Source: Silvimonas soli | GTDB taxonomy: Bacteria > Pseudomonadota > Gammaproteobacteria > Burkholderiales > Chitinibacteraceae | Reading direction: 5' to 3' | NCBI RefSeq assembly: GCF_030035605.1 | Contig: NZ_CP106736.1 | Location: 4,213,001-4,277,000 of the forward strand | DNA length: 64,000 bases | Shown here: positions 35,130 through 42,914 of the stretch, in pieces | Numbering within the stretch: position 1 is the stretch's first letter | Layout: each line of letters opens with the position of its first letter | Translations under genes and position numbers: made by a program | The notes under the pieces: model-generated | Seen by the model: the letters and a program-made list of their open reading frames with translations, nothing else | Told to the model about the DNA's origin: nothing | Database searches by the model: none

Positions 35130-35281
35130 CTTTGCCCGCAGCGTCTTTCTGTGTTCAATTGCGATGAGGCCAGCACCCGCAGATGCTCCCTCCAGTATGA
35201 AACCGTTATCTCCTTGATAAGTGCCGAAGCTGTCCCAAGTGGGTGAGGGGGATAGCAGATGCTGGCGAACCCCGAGTCTGG

Positions 35282-35872
35282 TTATTGGGGATGCAGTTCT
35301 TCAAGCGTTTCAGCTAACCCTCGGCCAAACACCCGCAAATTGGTGCGCACGGTGACCAGATCGGTGACGTGAAATGGCAAGCTGCCTTTGCGTACTACCA
35401 GGATATCGCCGGAGTCGCCCTTGGGTGCTTTGGGGATGAAGAAGGTCTGCCAGTGAATGGTTTCCTCCACCAGAAACGCGGCTAGCCATTGACCGTCACT
35501 TTTTTCCAGCAGCCCGCCTTGCCAGGCGTCGGCGTCATGCACGTCAAATTGCTCGTCGGCCATCGATTTGAGAAAGCTCAGTGACGGCATGACACGCACC
35601 GCCACGCCCTCGACCGAGTCTCCCATCAGGCGCAGTACGGTAGCCCGTTGCAACAATAAACCCAAGGCAAAGCACAGTAAAACGAGAGCGGAAATGGCCA
35701 GCACGGTCAGCGTGAATTCGCCCAGAAAGTGCTGAATGCCGATTTTGTCGGCCAGAGGTGCTTCCAGCTTTTTGAGTGTGCCTATGAATCTGGCAAAGAC
35801 ATAAAGCAGCACGCCCAGAGGCAGCGCAAACAACACACCGCTGATCATGATTGCCAGAAAGCGCTTGAGCAT
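35282..35872 (-). CDS. DUF502 family membrane protein
   Basis: A 196-residue protein with two N-terminal membrane helices (about residues 8-28 and 50-75) and a soluble C-terminal domain. It has the DUF502 layout: LKRFLAIMISGVLFALPLGV, the R-F-I-G linker, then a domain with the F-x-P-x-x-P-x-G-x-S-G segment (FFIPKAPKGDSGDI). Members are widespread in bacteria and of unknown role. ATG 35872 follows AGGG; the in-frame start at 35914 lies in a terminator stem. Confidence 0.82.
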   Translation of the reverse strand: MLKRFLAIMISGVLFALPLGVLLYVFARFIGTLKKLEAPLADKIGIQHFLGEFTLTVLAISALVLLCFALGLLLQRATVLRLMGDSVEGVAVRVMPSLSFLKSMADEQFDVHDADAWQGGLLEKSDGQWLAAFLVEETIHWQTFFIPKAPKGDSGDILVVRKGSLPFHVTDLVTVRTNLRVFGRGLAETLEELHPQ

Positions 35873-35901
35873 GAGTGCCCTCCCTGTTGGCCAAATGAAA
35901 A

Positions 35902-35934
35902 GACAAGGCCCCAAAATACATATGGGGCCTTGTC
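35902..35934 (-). terminator. Terminator after the Asn-rich protein gene
   Basis: A perfect 11-bp stem GACAAGGCCCC/GGGGCCTTGTC with an 11-nt loop, followed on the minus strand by TTTTCATTT. Confidence 0.85.
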
Positions 35935-35972
35935 ATACTCCAGCTTGCACAAGTGCGGCAGCTGCGTACTGT

Positions 35973-36482
35973 TTAAGGCGCGTTCACCACAACGTAGGTG
36001 ACATTGCTGCCCTGATATTGCGGCTGGTACCAGGTGCTGCCGCATTGCATATAAGCCGTGTTGCCATGCATGACCTGGACGCAGCCGCTGGTCGGCATTT
36101 GTGCCGGGGTCAGAATGGCGCCGACCACGGCCACGGTTGCAGTAATGGCCGCTGCCGTGGCAATAGGATGATAGTTATTGTCATAGCCATAACCACCGCG
36201 ACCATTGTTTTCGACGTTCACGTTGACGTCGCGGTTGTTGTTGACGTTCACGTTGTTGTGGCTGTTGTTGATATTGGTTTTGTTGCCCACGTTGTTACCG
36301 TTGGCCACTCTGTTACCACCATTGCCGTTGTTGTGGGCGCCGCCCCCAGCGGGTTTATTAACCGAAGTGCGGGCCGCTCCCCTGGCGCCGGGTCCGGCAT
36401 TGGCGGCATCCGCCAAGCCCAGTGTCATCAGGGCTGCAGTGATAAGGGATAGCAATGCGACATGTGTTCTGGATTTCATCAT
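35973..36482 (-). CDS. Asn-rich exported protein, partner of DUF2092
   Basis: A 169-residue protein with a signal peptide (cleavage near DAANA) and a Gly/Asn-rich low-complexity region (about residues 45-95) of N-V-N-V-N-N type repeats. A hydrophobic segment follows (ATAAAITATVAVVGAILT), then a conserved-looking tail with two cysteines (GCVQVMHGN, MQCGSTWYQPQY) ending YVVVNAP. I recognise this kind of tail as recurring next to DUF2092 genes but cannot name a function. It starts 8 nt after the DUF2092 stop and ends at a terminator, so the two are an operon. Confidence 0.75.
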   Translation of the reverse strand: MMKSRTHVALLSLITAALMTLGLADAANAGPGARGAARTSVNKPAGGGAHNNGNGGNRVANGNNVGNKTNINNSHNNVNVNNNRDVNVNVENNGRGGYGYDNNYHPIATAAAITATVAVVGAILTPAQMPTSGCVQVMHGNTAYMQCGSTWYQPQYQGSNVTYVVVNAP

Positions 36483-36489
36483 TGGCCCC

Positions 36490-37260
36490 TTATTCGCTTG
36501 CCTTGGTTAGTGGAATGGACACATCACCTTTGCCTGGCACGAAGGTAAAGCTGGATGACTTGATGACCGGCTTGACGTTCCACGTGTAGACCGCGCTGTA
36601 TTCCGGATGGGCATCATCAGTTAGCGTGGTGATCACCAGCTTGCATGGCAGCGGTTTTTCCGAGCGGGTGACCCACAACTGCCAGTCCATGCCTTCCTGG
36701 CGGAATGCCAGGTGGTCGCACATCTTGCCATTGATCTGGGACGGGCCGACATACAGCGCGCTGGTCAACGCACTAGCCTGCGATTTATCGGTGCCAAACA
36801 GGAACAGATCCTCCAGCGGGATCTGAATGCCGTAGTGATCTTCAAGGTCGTGTATGGCATCGGAAATCTTGCCGGGCGCATTCACCGTGGTGTAGTACTT
36901 CAGGTTTGGCGAGTACTGGGTCAGTTTGCTGCCGTTGTAAAAGAAACGACGGCTTTGGGTATCGCTTTCCACTGCAGCGTACATTTTGGTACGACCATCC
37001 ACCTGCAGTTTGGTAGTGGCCTGCATTTGCAGTTTCTGGCCGGTTTCCAGCACGGTGTCATGGGTAATGGCAGCGTCTACTTCAAATCTGGGCAGGCTAC
37101 GCAAGTAGTTGCCCATCTGGGTCAGTTTATCGACCACGTGCGGGTTGACTACCGCAGCCGGTGCGGACGCGTCGGCCGCTGCAGGTGTTGCATCCTCCGC
37201 CCATGCATGCATCGCCACCGGGGCGAGCAATGCACACATTAGCTTTAGTTTCCACGTCAT
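36490..37260 (-). CDS. DUF2092 family periplasmic protein
   Basis: A 256-residue protein with a signal peptide (cleavage after HAWAE or nearby). The mature part matches DUF2092: a helix VVDKLTQMGNYLRSLPRFEVDA, then antiparallel strands (LQMQATTKLQVDGRTKMYA, quoted in part), YNGSKLTQYSPNLKYYTTV and an ILE-DLFLFG loop, as in LolA/LppX-like lipid carriers. Function is unknown; a periplasmic lipid or lipoprotein carrier is a guess from fold. GGAG lies 8 nt before ATG 37260; the frame extends to 37392 without support. Confidence 0.85.
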   Translation of the reverse strand: MTWKLKLMCALLAPVAMHAWAEDATPAAADASAPAAVVNPHVVDKLTQMGNYLRSLPRFEVDAAITHDTVLETGQKLQMQATTKLQVDGRTKMYAAVESDTQSRRFFYNGSKLTQYSPNLKYYTTVNAPGKISDAIHDLEDHYGIQIPLEDLFLFGTDKSQASALTSALYVGPSQINGKMCDHLAFRQEGMDWQLWVTRSEKPLPCKLVITTLTDDAHPEYSAVYTWNVKPVIKSSSFTFVPGKGDVSIPLTKASE

Positions 37261-37852
37261 GTGTTTTCTCCAGCGTGTTTGAACGTACTTAGGTGAAGTT
37301 GAAACTCCGCAGTCAGCGGGGTTTTCTGCATGCAGTTTGTGCGGGCAACCAAGGGGCACCGGTAGCGGTGTTATCCATGTTCTGGCCCGCATAAATGATG
37401 GCTGGCTGATACCCCCTATGTTCTAGCACCTTAATTACGAACTTGTAATTTAATTGGCAAAATGTCGCAGGGGGAGCGAGGTTTTCGCAAAATGTAATCG
37501 GCTGATTCGTGATACCGGCTATGTGGTTTTGGCCAGGCTTGCACACGCAAAGAGCGCGTAGTTGCAAGTGGTCAATTTTTGCTAAGCTGCAGAAAAACAA
37601 CGAATTTATGGATTATTTTGCTGAGGTTAAGGTGGGACGGTGTTTTGTGAGGACTATGTACAGTCGTCTACAGCTTTCCAGTTTTTGTAAGTTGTGGTCG
37701 GCAAGTGCAATTTTTACATTCTATATTGATCGTAATTTCGCGGAGCCGGTGGCACGGCGGTCGCGAAAAGGGATGGTGTGACAAGCAGCCAGCAGAGGCT
37801 GCGGCAAACGGTGTGCGACCAGATAGCGCACCCGCTTCAATGAGTGTTCGAT
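37261..37852. other. Non-coding stretch
   Basis: Nearly 600 bp without a supported gene. Short open frames on both strands lack ribosome binding sites and family character. It may hold the leader of the adhesin remnant that follows. Confidence 0.5.
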
Positions 37853-38017
37853 ATGTCAGAAAAACAAGGTTCCACTCGCGCGCAGAGCCCGCTGCGTCCG
37901 CGCTCCCACGCTCTGGCGCTGGAACCGCGCATTTTGTTCGACGGTGCCGTCGCGGCAGCGGTTGAACAACACCACGCCGATAGCACCCACGCTCTGAAAG
38001 TGTGCTGCTTGGGCTAA
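37853..38017 (+). pseudogene. N-terminal remnant of a giant LEPR-type adhesin
   Basis: A 54-codon frame (ATG 37853, stop 38015-38017). It contains RPRSHALALEPRILFDGAVA, the motif found at the extreme N-terminus of very large exported adhesins and cadherin- or VCBS-repeat proteins, which often run to thousands of residues. Here the frame ends after HADSTHALKVCCLG, and no repeat domain follows; instead the converging membrane-protein gene begins, overlapping by four bases. It is therefore probably the stump of a deleted gene, though expression of a small peptide cannot be excluded. Confidence 0.6.
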
Positions 38018-38997
38018 AAACTCATCGCCAAGCCGAGGGATACCCCGGAGACATTATTGCCAAACACATAGCGCGCCACTAGCCGGGTGCGCGTGACAAT
38101 GATGTCGTACTTGCTCGAATCCAGTTCCATCCCCACGCCCAACGAGGTGAGATAGTCGAACCCCAAGGCGCCGCGCAATTGGCCGAGGTATTGGGTATGG
38201 GCAAACTCCAGCACATAGCGCACCGGACGGTCCAGCGCGGTCATGCCGGTCGGGGCGCGGTAGCGGGCCCATACGCCCAGACTTTGCGCGTCAGCATGCC
38301 CTTTCACCGCATCATCCGAGCCACCAAAGCTTTCCAGTGCGATATTGGAATAACGCAGCTCGATTTCCTGTTCGCGCTCGGGTTTGAAATCCTCATACAC
38401 CAGCATCAGTGAGCCACCCAGGCCATAAGCATTCAAGGTGCCGCCATCTACAAAACTGATGTCCCGATCTGTCTTGTGGTTAATCAGCCATTCTCCGGCG
38501 GAAAGATCACTCACTACCTTGCCCAGCGCGATATTGAGAATAGGGCGGATTTTGATGTACTGCGTGATGGGGAAGTCCCAACCAATGCCGCCGCTGACAT
38601 CACCGGTATTCCAGCGCAGCGGCAGCTTGCGTTCATCTACACCGTTGGTGGCAAGAAAAGTGGGGTCGTAGCGCATATACGCCGCCAGTCCTTCCAGATA
38701 TAGCGGCGTCGAGTCGCTGATTGTTGCGCCACCGCCCAACTGGGTAGACCACAGGCCCGGGTTACCGGAGCTGGCGTTGTTGATCGACAACGAGCTGGTG
38801 GTGACATCCGGCACCACCGCGTAGCCGATCAAGCCAACTACTGCATTGGCCGTGCGTTGCAGATTGGCGCCCTCTACCCGGTATGGGCGCAGTGGATCAG
38901 CTTGGGCCACGTCACAAAGAAGCATGGCCATGACCACTGCGCAGAGTGCCAATTTTGCCAATCTATAACGATTAAGCCGGCAAATCACAGAATCCAA
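38014..38997 (-). CDS. Outer membrane beta-barrel protein, solitary autotransporter-barrel-like
   Basis: A 327-residue protein with a signal peptide (cleavage after VAQA, near residue 33) and alternating hydrophobic strands ending in VSGLGLAMSF-type residues (GVSLGLAMSF) with a terminal Phe, as in outer membrane barrels. Strand motifs such as LGVWARYRAPTGM and YVLEFAHTQYLGQL suggest the solitary autotransporter-barrel family. The TTG start at 38997 has AGGGG 8 nt upstream, better than later GTG or ATG codons. It lies next to an adhesin remnant, which may be coincidental. Role unknown. Confidence 0.65.
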   Translation of the reverse strand: MDSVICRLNRYRLAKLALCAVVMAMLLCDVAQADPLRPYRVEGANLQRTANAVVGLIGYAVVPDVTTSSLSINNASSGNPGLWSTQLGGGATISDSTPLYLEGLAAYMRYDPTFLATNGVDERKLPLRWNTGDVSGGIGWDFPITQYIKIRPILNIALGKVVSDLSAGEWLINHKTDRDISFVDGGTLNAYGLGGSLMLVYEDFKPEREQEIELRYSNIALESFGGSDDAVKGHADAQSLGVWARYRAPTGMTALDRPVRYVLEFAHTQYLGQLRGALGFDYLTSLGVGMELDSSKYDIIVTRTRLVARYVFGNNVSGVSLGLAMSF

Positions 38998-39404
38998 ATG
39001 TTGCCCCTTGGGTCAATTCATCGTGCCGCGTATTCAGGGTCGCGGGCTATGGTTATCTGTATGTATATAGATGAACCGCTGATATACCGCCATCCATCGG
39101 CGTGATTTTGGCGTGGCCGCCACAGTGTTCACCTGCGGCGATTCTGAGTAGGGGTATTTGGCCGAGCAGGGTCGAATGCGCATCTGAATTGCGGGGACTG
39201 GATGATCTGCAGGCGTTCGTGAGCTGGCCAGAGGTTGTGTGAACGCGATTGGAGACAATGCTTGCGCTTGGGGGATGGGAATACTGTTCGCGTCAGACGT
39301 TGCCGGGCACGGGCAATGACGCTGCGTCGCAAAGCTCGCTGGAGGGGTTTTTTTTTGAATTCAGCTTGGAAAAGCTTCTAATAAGACTACAGCCGGGAAC
39401 GAAA

Positions 39405-39434
39405 AAAGGGTTACGTCCGAAAACGTAACCCTTT
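39405..39434 (-). terminator. Terminator after tRNA-Thr
   Basis: Stem AAAGGGTTACG/CGTAACCCTTT with an 8-nt loop; the minus strand continues into six T residues. It lies 20 nt beyond the tRNA CCA end. Confidence 0.85.
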
Positions 39435-39453
39435 GATCTTGCTGCTAAATTCA

Positions 39454-39529
39454 TGGTGCCGCCGGCAGGAATCGAACTCGCGACCCCCTGATTACAAGTC
39501 AGGTGCTCTACCAACTGAGCTACAGCGGC
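39454..39529 (-). tRNA. tRNA-Thr (anticodon TGT)
   Basis: A 76-nt cloverleaf including an encoded CCA. Acceptor GCCGCTG pairs with CGGCGGC (one T-G). The D-arm has AGCTCAGTTGGTAGAGC, and the anticodon stem-loop CCTGA-CTTGTAA-TCAGG reads TGT. The T-arm has the normal TTCGATT loop, but its stem GCGAG/CCTGC contains a G-T and an A-C pair. Start of the gene is at 39529. It is a single gene, with its own terminator. The about 450 bp before the membrane-protein gene (38998-39453) otherwise appear empty. Confidence 0.93.
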
Positions 39530-39614
39530 ACTGGTGAGGGACCGAATACTAACACGGGTTTTCTGGTTCGTAAACGCGTGTTGCGCAGTTTTTTCGGTCC
39601 TGTGGTTTTTACAT

Positions 39615-41417
39615 CTAGATCGCCTCTGTACGCGCTTGCAACCAGGCCTTGGCATCGCCCTCAACGTAGGGCAACAAGCGTTCCCGGACGGTGGTGTGGT
39701 AAGCGTTTAGCCAGTCTGCCTCGGTCTGGGTGAGCAGGGCGCGGTCGATGCAGCGAGTATCGATCGGGCACAGGGTCAATGTTTCAAATTGCAGGAAATC
39801 GCCGAATTCAGTGGTTTCTGCCGGTTGATTGATGACTAGATTCTCAATGCGGATGCCCCAGCGGCCCGGACGATATACACCGGGTTCGATGGAGGTAATC
39901 ATGCCTTGCAGCATGGCCGTATCAGGCCCGGCCTCACGGAAATAACCAATACTTTGCGGGCCTTCATGCACGTTCAGGAAGTAGCCCACACCGTGGCCGG
40001 TACCGTGGTTGTAATCAATGCCTTCGGCCCACATGGGGGCTCGCGCAATGCTGTCGAGCATGGCGGCACGAATCTGCAGCGGGAAGCGCGCGGCAGACAG
40101 CGCAATCACGCCCTTCAGCACAATAGTGAAGTCACGGCGATGATCGGCAGTGATCTGGCCGACGGGCACAACGCGGGTGATATCGGTGGTACCGCCTACA
40201 TATTGGCCGCCAGAGTCAATCAGCAACAGCCCGTTCCCACTGATGACAGAGTGCGCTTCCGCTGTGGCGTGATAGTGAGGTAGCGCGCCGTTCTGGTTAA
40301 ACCCGGCAATCGTGCCAAAGCTGGGCGAAACAAAGCCAGGACGCTTGGCACGAGCAGCGGTGATGCGCTCGTCGATGGTCAGTTCGGTGACGTGTTCGCG
40401 ATTTAACGCGCCGTCCAGCCAGCAGAAGAATTCGCACAGTGCGGCGCCGTCCTGCTCCATTGCGTGACGGATATGCGCGGTTTCTTCGGTGGTTTTACGG
40501 GACTTGAACAACTGTGACGGATTGAGCTTTTCAATCAGGCGCACGTTGGCCGGGATGGCATTGATCAGTCCCAAGGTGGTTCGGGCCGGATCGATCAGCA
40601 CGCTGACGTTTGCTGGCAGGGCGGCGAGGGCGGTGGTGGCCGCGTTGTACGGTGCAATAATCACCCCGTCCGCTGCAAGCGTTTGCCGCAGTTCGGCCGA
40701 GACTTTGGCTTCATCAATAAACAGCGTGGCGGCGTCGTGGCCAATCAGTGCGTGCGCCAGAAAAACCGGGTTGTATTGCACGTCCGCACCGCGCAGATTG
40801 AAAATCCACGCCAGGTCATCCAGGGTGGAGACAAAATGCCAATCCGCAGTGGATTTCTGCATTGCCGCGCGAACCTGCGCCAGCTTTTCTTTGCGGGAAA
40901 CCGAAGCGTAGGGCGCTACATGTTCGTAGATAGGCGCTTGCGGTAGCGCAGGGCGGTCTTGCCATATCTCATTGAGCAGATCGCTGCCGGTTTCCAGTTT
41001 GACACCGGCAGCGGCCAATGCCGCGTCGGTGGCCCGGGCGGAGGCCAGGCTGAACACTGCGCCATCTGCGCCCGCTTTGGCGCCGTCTTGCAGATTGTCA
41101 GCCAGCCAGTCTACGTGGGGCTGGGCTTGACCACTAAGCAATTTCATCAGGCGAACGCCGGTCCCGGCCAGTTGCGCTTCTGCTTGCTCCCAATACCGGC
41201 CATCTACCCACACACCGGCAAAGTCTTGCGTGACTACCAGCGTGCCGACGGAACCGGTAAAGCCGGAGGTCCATTTGCGGCCTTGCCAGAAGTCGGGCAG
41301 GTATTCGGAAAGATGCGGGTCGGCCGAGGGAATGATCCAGGCGTCAAACTGATGACGCGACATGGCTGCACGTAGAGCGGAGACGCGTTGTTGAATGGTT
41401 TGTGAGTGATCGATCAT
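39615..41417 (-). CDS. Xaa-Pro aminopeptidase (M24B, aminopeptidase P family)
   Basis: A 600-residue three-domain aminopeptidase P of the long, eukaryote-like type. There are two creatinase-type N-terminal domains and a C-terminal pita-bread domain. Metal ligands lie in DSGGQYVGGTTDITRVV, GTGHGVGYFLNVHEGP and SIEPGVYRPGRWGIRIEN. It removes N-terminal residues preceding proline and is probably cytosolic, as no signal peptide is present. Length agrees with this subfamily. It stands alone between the tRNA gene and a long gap. Confidence 0.94.
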   Translation of the reverse strand: MIDHSQTIQQRVSALRAAMSRHQFDAWIIPSADPHLSEYLPDFWQGRKWTSGFTGSVGTLVVTQDFAGVWVDGRYWEQAEAQLAGTGVRLMKLLSGQAQPHVDWLADNLQDGAKAGADGAVFSLASARATDAALAAAGVKLETGSDLLNEIWQDRPALPQAPIYEHVAPYASVSRKEKLAQVRAAMQKSTADWHFVSTLDDLAWIFNLRGADVQYNPVFLAHALIGHDAATLFIDEAKVSAELRQTLAADGVIIAPYNAATTALAALPANVSVLIDPARTTLGLINAIPANVRLIEKLNPSQLFKSRKTTEETAHIRHAMEQDGAALCEFFCWLDGALNREHVTELTIDERITAARAKRPGFVSPSFGTIAGFNQNGALPHYHATAEAHSVISGNGLLLIDSGGQYVGGTTDITRVVPVGQITADHRRDFTIVLKGVIALSAARFPLQIRAAMLDSIARAPMWAEGIDYNHGTGHGVGYFLNVHEGPQSIGYFREAGPDTAMLQGMITSIEPGVYRPGRWGIRIENLVINQPAETTEFGDFLQFETLTLCPIDTRCIDRALLTQTEADWLNAYHTTVRERLLPYVEGDAKAWLQARTEAI

Positions 41418-41746
41418 GACAGCAATCTCCGGAGTGTTCGGTAGCAGTATTCAAGTAAATATAAATAGATAAGGCAGAGCGTATGGATAGATTCTAAGCG
41501 TGCAGATTCCGGCTGGCTGGTCGGGATTAACCCGGGTGTGCTGCCGGGATGCATCGCTCAATCTATTTGCTTGCGCTGCTGTACGGCATAGATGAGATTA
41601 CAACTGTTGCTTGCAGCGCCGCCAGGATGCGTCTGGAATACACAAAGCTTCGGCGGCTTGCAGAACAGGTTTTTACGTGACCGCATTTTCCTCTTCATCG
41701 ATGGCTACGTCATCGTCGATGTGTATTTCTTTTCAGGTTGGTGGCT
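41418..41746. other. Intergenic region, pepP-like to EamA gene
   Basis: A 329-bp divergent gap with no supported gene. Short repeats of CATCGATG/CATCGTCGATG type at about 41695-41722 could form weak hairpins. Confidence 0.45.
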
Positions 41747-42622
41747 ATGAATGCAATTGAATTAACCGTGCTGGCGGCAATCTGGGGCGCGTCATTTCTG
41801 TTTATGCGCGTTGGTGCACCCGAATTCGGACCGGTGCCCTTGATTGCTTTGCGCGTTGGCATCGCCGCGTTAATGCTGTTGCCGGTGCTGCTCCAGCCAC
41901 AGGCACGCAAGGATATTCGGCAGCGGTGGTGGCCCTTGCTGGTGGTGGGCGTGACGAACTCTGCCTTCCCGTTCTGCCTGTTCGCATATTCAACCTTGTT
42001 CGTGAACGCGGGGCTCGACTCGGTCCTGAATGCGACCACCCCGTTGTGGGGCGCGCTGATTGCTTTCGTCTGGCTGGGTACGCGGCTGACCGCAGATCAG
42101 ATTCTGGGAATGGCGTTAGGGATGCTGGGCGTGCTAGTCCTGGTATGGGAGCAAATCGCCTCCGGCCAGGCGACGCAAATCACTGCGGTGTGCGCGGTGC
42201 TACTAGCCACGTTGTCTTACGGTTTCGCTGGGCACTACTCAAAACGCAATCTTGCCGGGATCGCCGCGCCGGTTACCACTTGGGCCAGCCAGTTTTTCTC
42301 GATGCTGATCTTGCTGCCCGCTGCGATTATCTGGTGGCCTCAACATGTTGTATCGACGACCGCCTGGTTGGCGGTACTGGGCTTGGGCGCGATGTGTACG
42401 GGGCTGGCCTATATCCTTTATTTCCGCCTTATTGCGCATGCCGGGGCCAGCTATGCCATGGCCGTCACTTTCCTGATTCCGGTGTTTGGTGTGGCGTGGG
42501 GGTATTTGTTTTTAGGCGAGGCCATCACTCTGCAAATGATCGCCGGATGCGTGGTTATTTTGCTGGGCACCGCACTGGCTACGGGCAAGCTGCAACTGAT
42601 ACGCCGGTTCGGGTTTGCCTGA
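41747..42622 (+). CDS. EamA (DMT) family transporter
   Basis: A 291-residue membrane protein with ten predicted helices in two EamA repeats. Typical segments are LAAIWGASFLFMRVGAPEFG at the start, ALIAFVWLGTRLT at the end of the first repeat and the second-repeat ending GYLFLGEAITLQMIAGCVVILLG (quoted in part). These exporters move amino acids or other metabolites; substrate unknown. ATG 41747 is preferred over the in-frame start at 41738. A terminator follows, so it is not part of the uxaC operon. Confidence 0.9.
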   Translation: MNAIELTVLAAIWGASFLFMRVGAPEFGPVPLIALRVGIAALMLLPVLLQPQARKDIRQRWWPLLVVGVTNSAFPFCLFAYSTLFVNAGLDSVLNATTPLWGALIAFVWLGTRLTADQILGMALGMLGVLVLVWEQIASGQATQITAVCAVLLATLSYGFAGHYSKRNLAGIAAPVTTWASQFFSMLILLPAAIIWWPQHVVSTTAWLAVLGLGAMCTGLAYILYFRLIAHAGASYAMAVTFLIPVFGVAWGYLFLGEAITLQMIAGCVVILLGTALATGKLQLIRRFGFA

Positions 42623-42656
42623 GGTTTGGGCGTAAACGGAGTTTTCGATGTGGAAG

Positions 42657-42680
42657 AAGGCGGGCTACCCCGCCTTTTTT
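42657..42680 (+). terminator. Terminator after the EamA gene
   Basis: Stem AAGGCGGG/CCCGCCTT with a 4-nt loop followed by a T run. Confidence 0.88.
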
Positions 42681-42788
42681 ATTGTCTGGCATAAGCCAGT
42701 TGCCCGACCCGATACCGTCTATCGGTGCTCTCAGAACTAACATTGATAAGGATCATGCGTAGTTCATGTCTGGAACACTACAAATCAC

Positions 42789-42831
42789 TTGCATTGCTAA
42801 TATATCAGAACTCATAATCCTGATATATCAG
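42789..42831 (+). promoter_or_regulatory. uxaC promoter with two CTGATATATCAG operators
   Basis: TTGCAT (42789-42794), an 18-nt spacer and CATAAT (42813-42818) form a promoter. CTAATATATCAG (42797-42808) lies inside the spacer, and the perfect CTGATATATCAG (42820-42831) begins one base after the -10. Operator centres are 23 bp apart. A repressor bound here would block RNA polymerase directly. The start of uxaC is 84 nt further on. Confidence 0.7.
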
Positions 42832-42914
42832 ATGGCCTGCTCAATCCTGGTGCGGTATTGGGTGTTGTGAACAGGCGCTACACGCACCGTTTAATGGCAA
42901 GGAGTTGTACGACG

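Noticed and set aside
37313..37600. 95-codon minus-strand frame between the DUF2092 and adhesin-remnant regions
   Set aside because: Lacks a ribosome binding site and shows no coding pattern.
41926..42762. 278-codon plus-strand frame overlapping the EamA gene
   Set aside because: Frame-shifted shadow of the EamA gene; composition is Arg/Gly-rich and it runs through the terminator.
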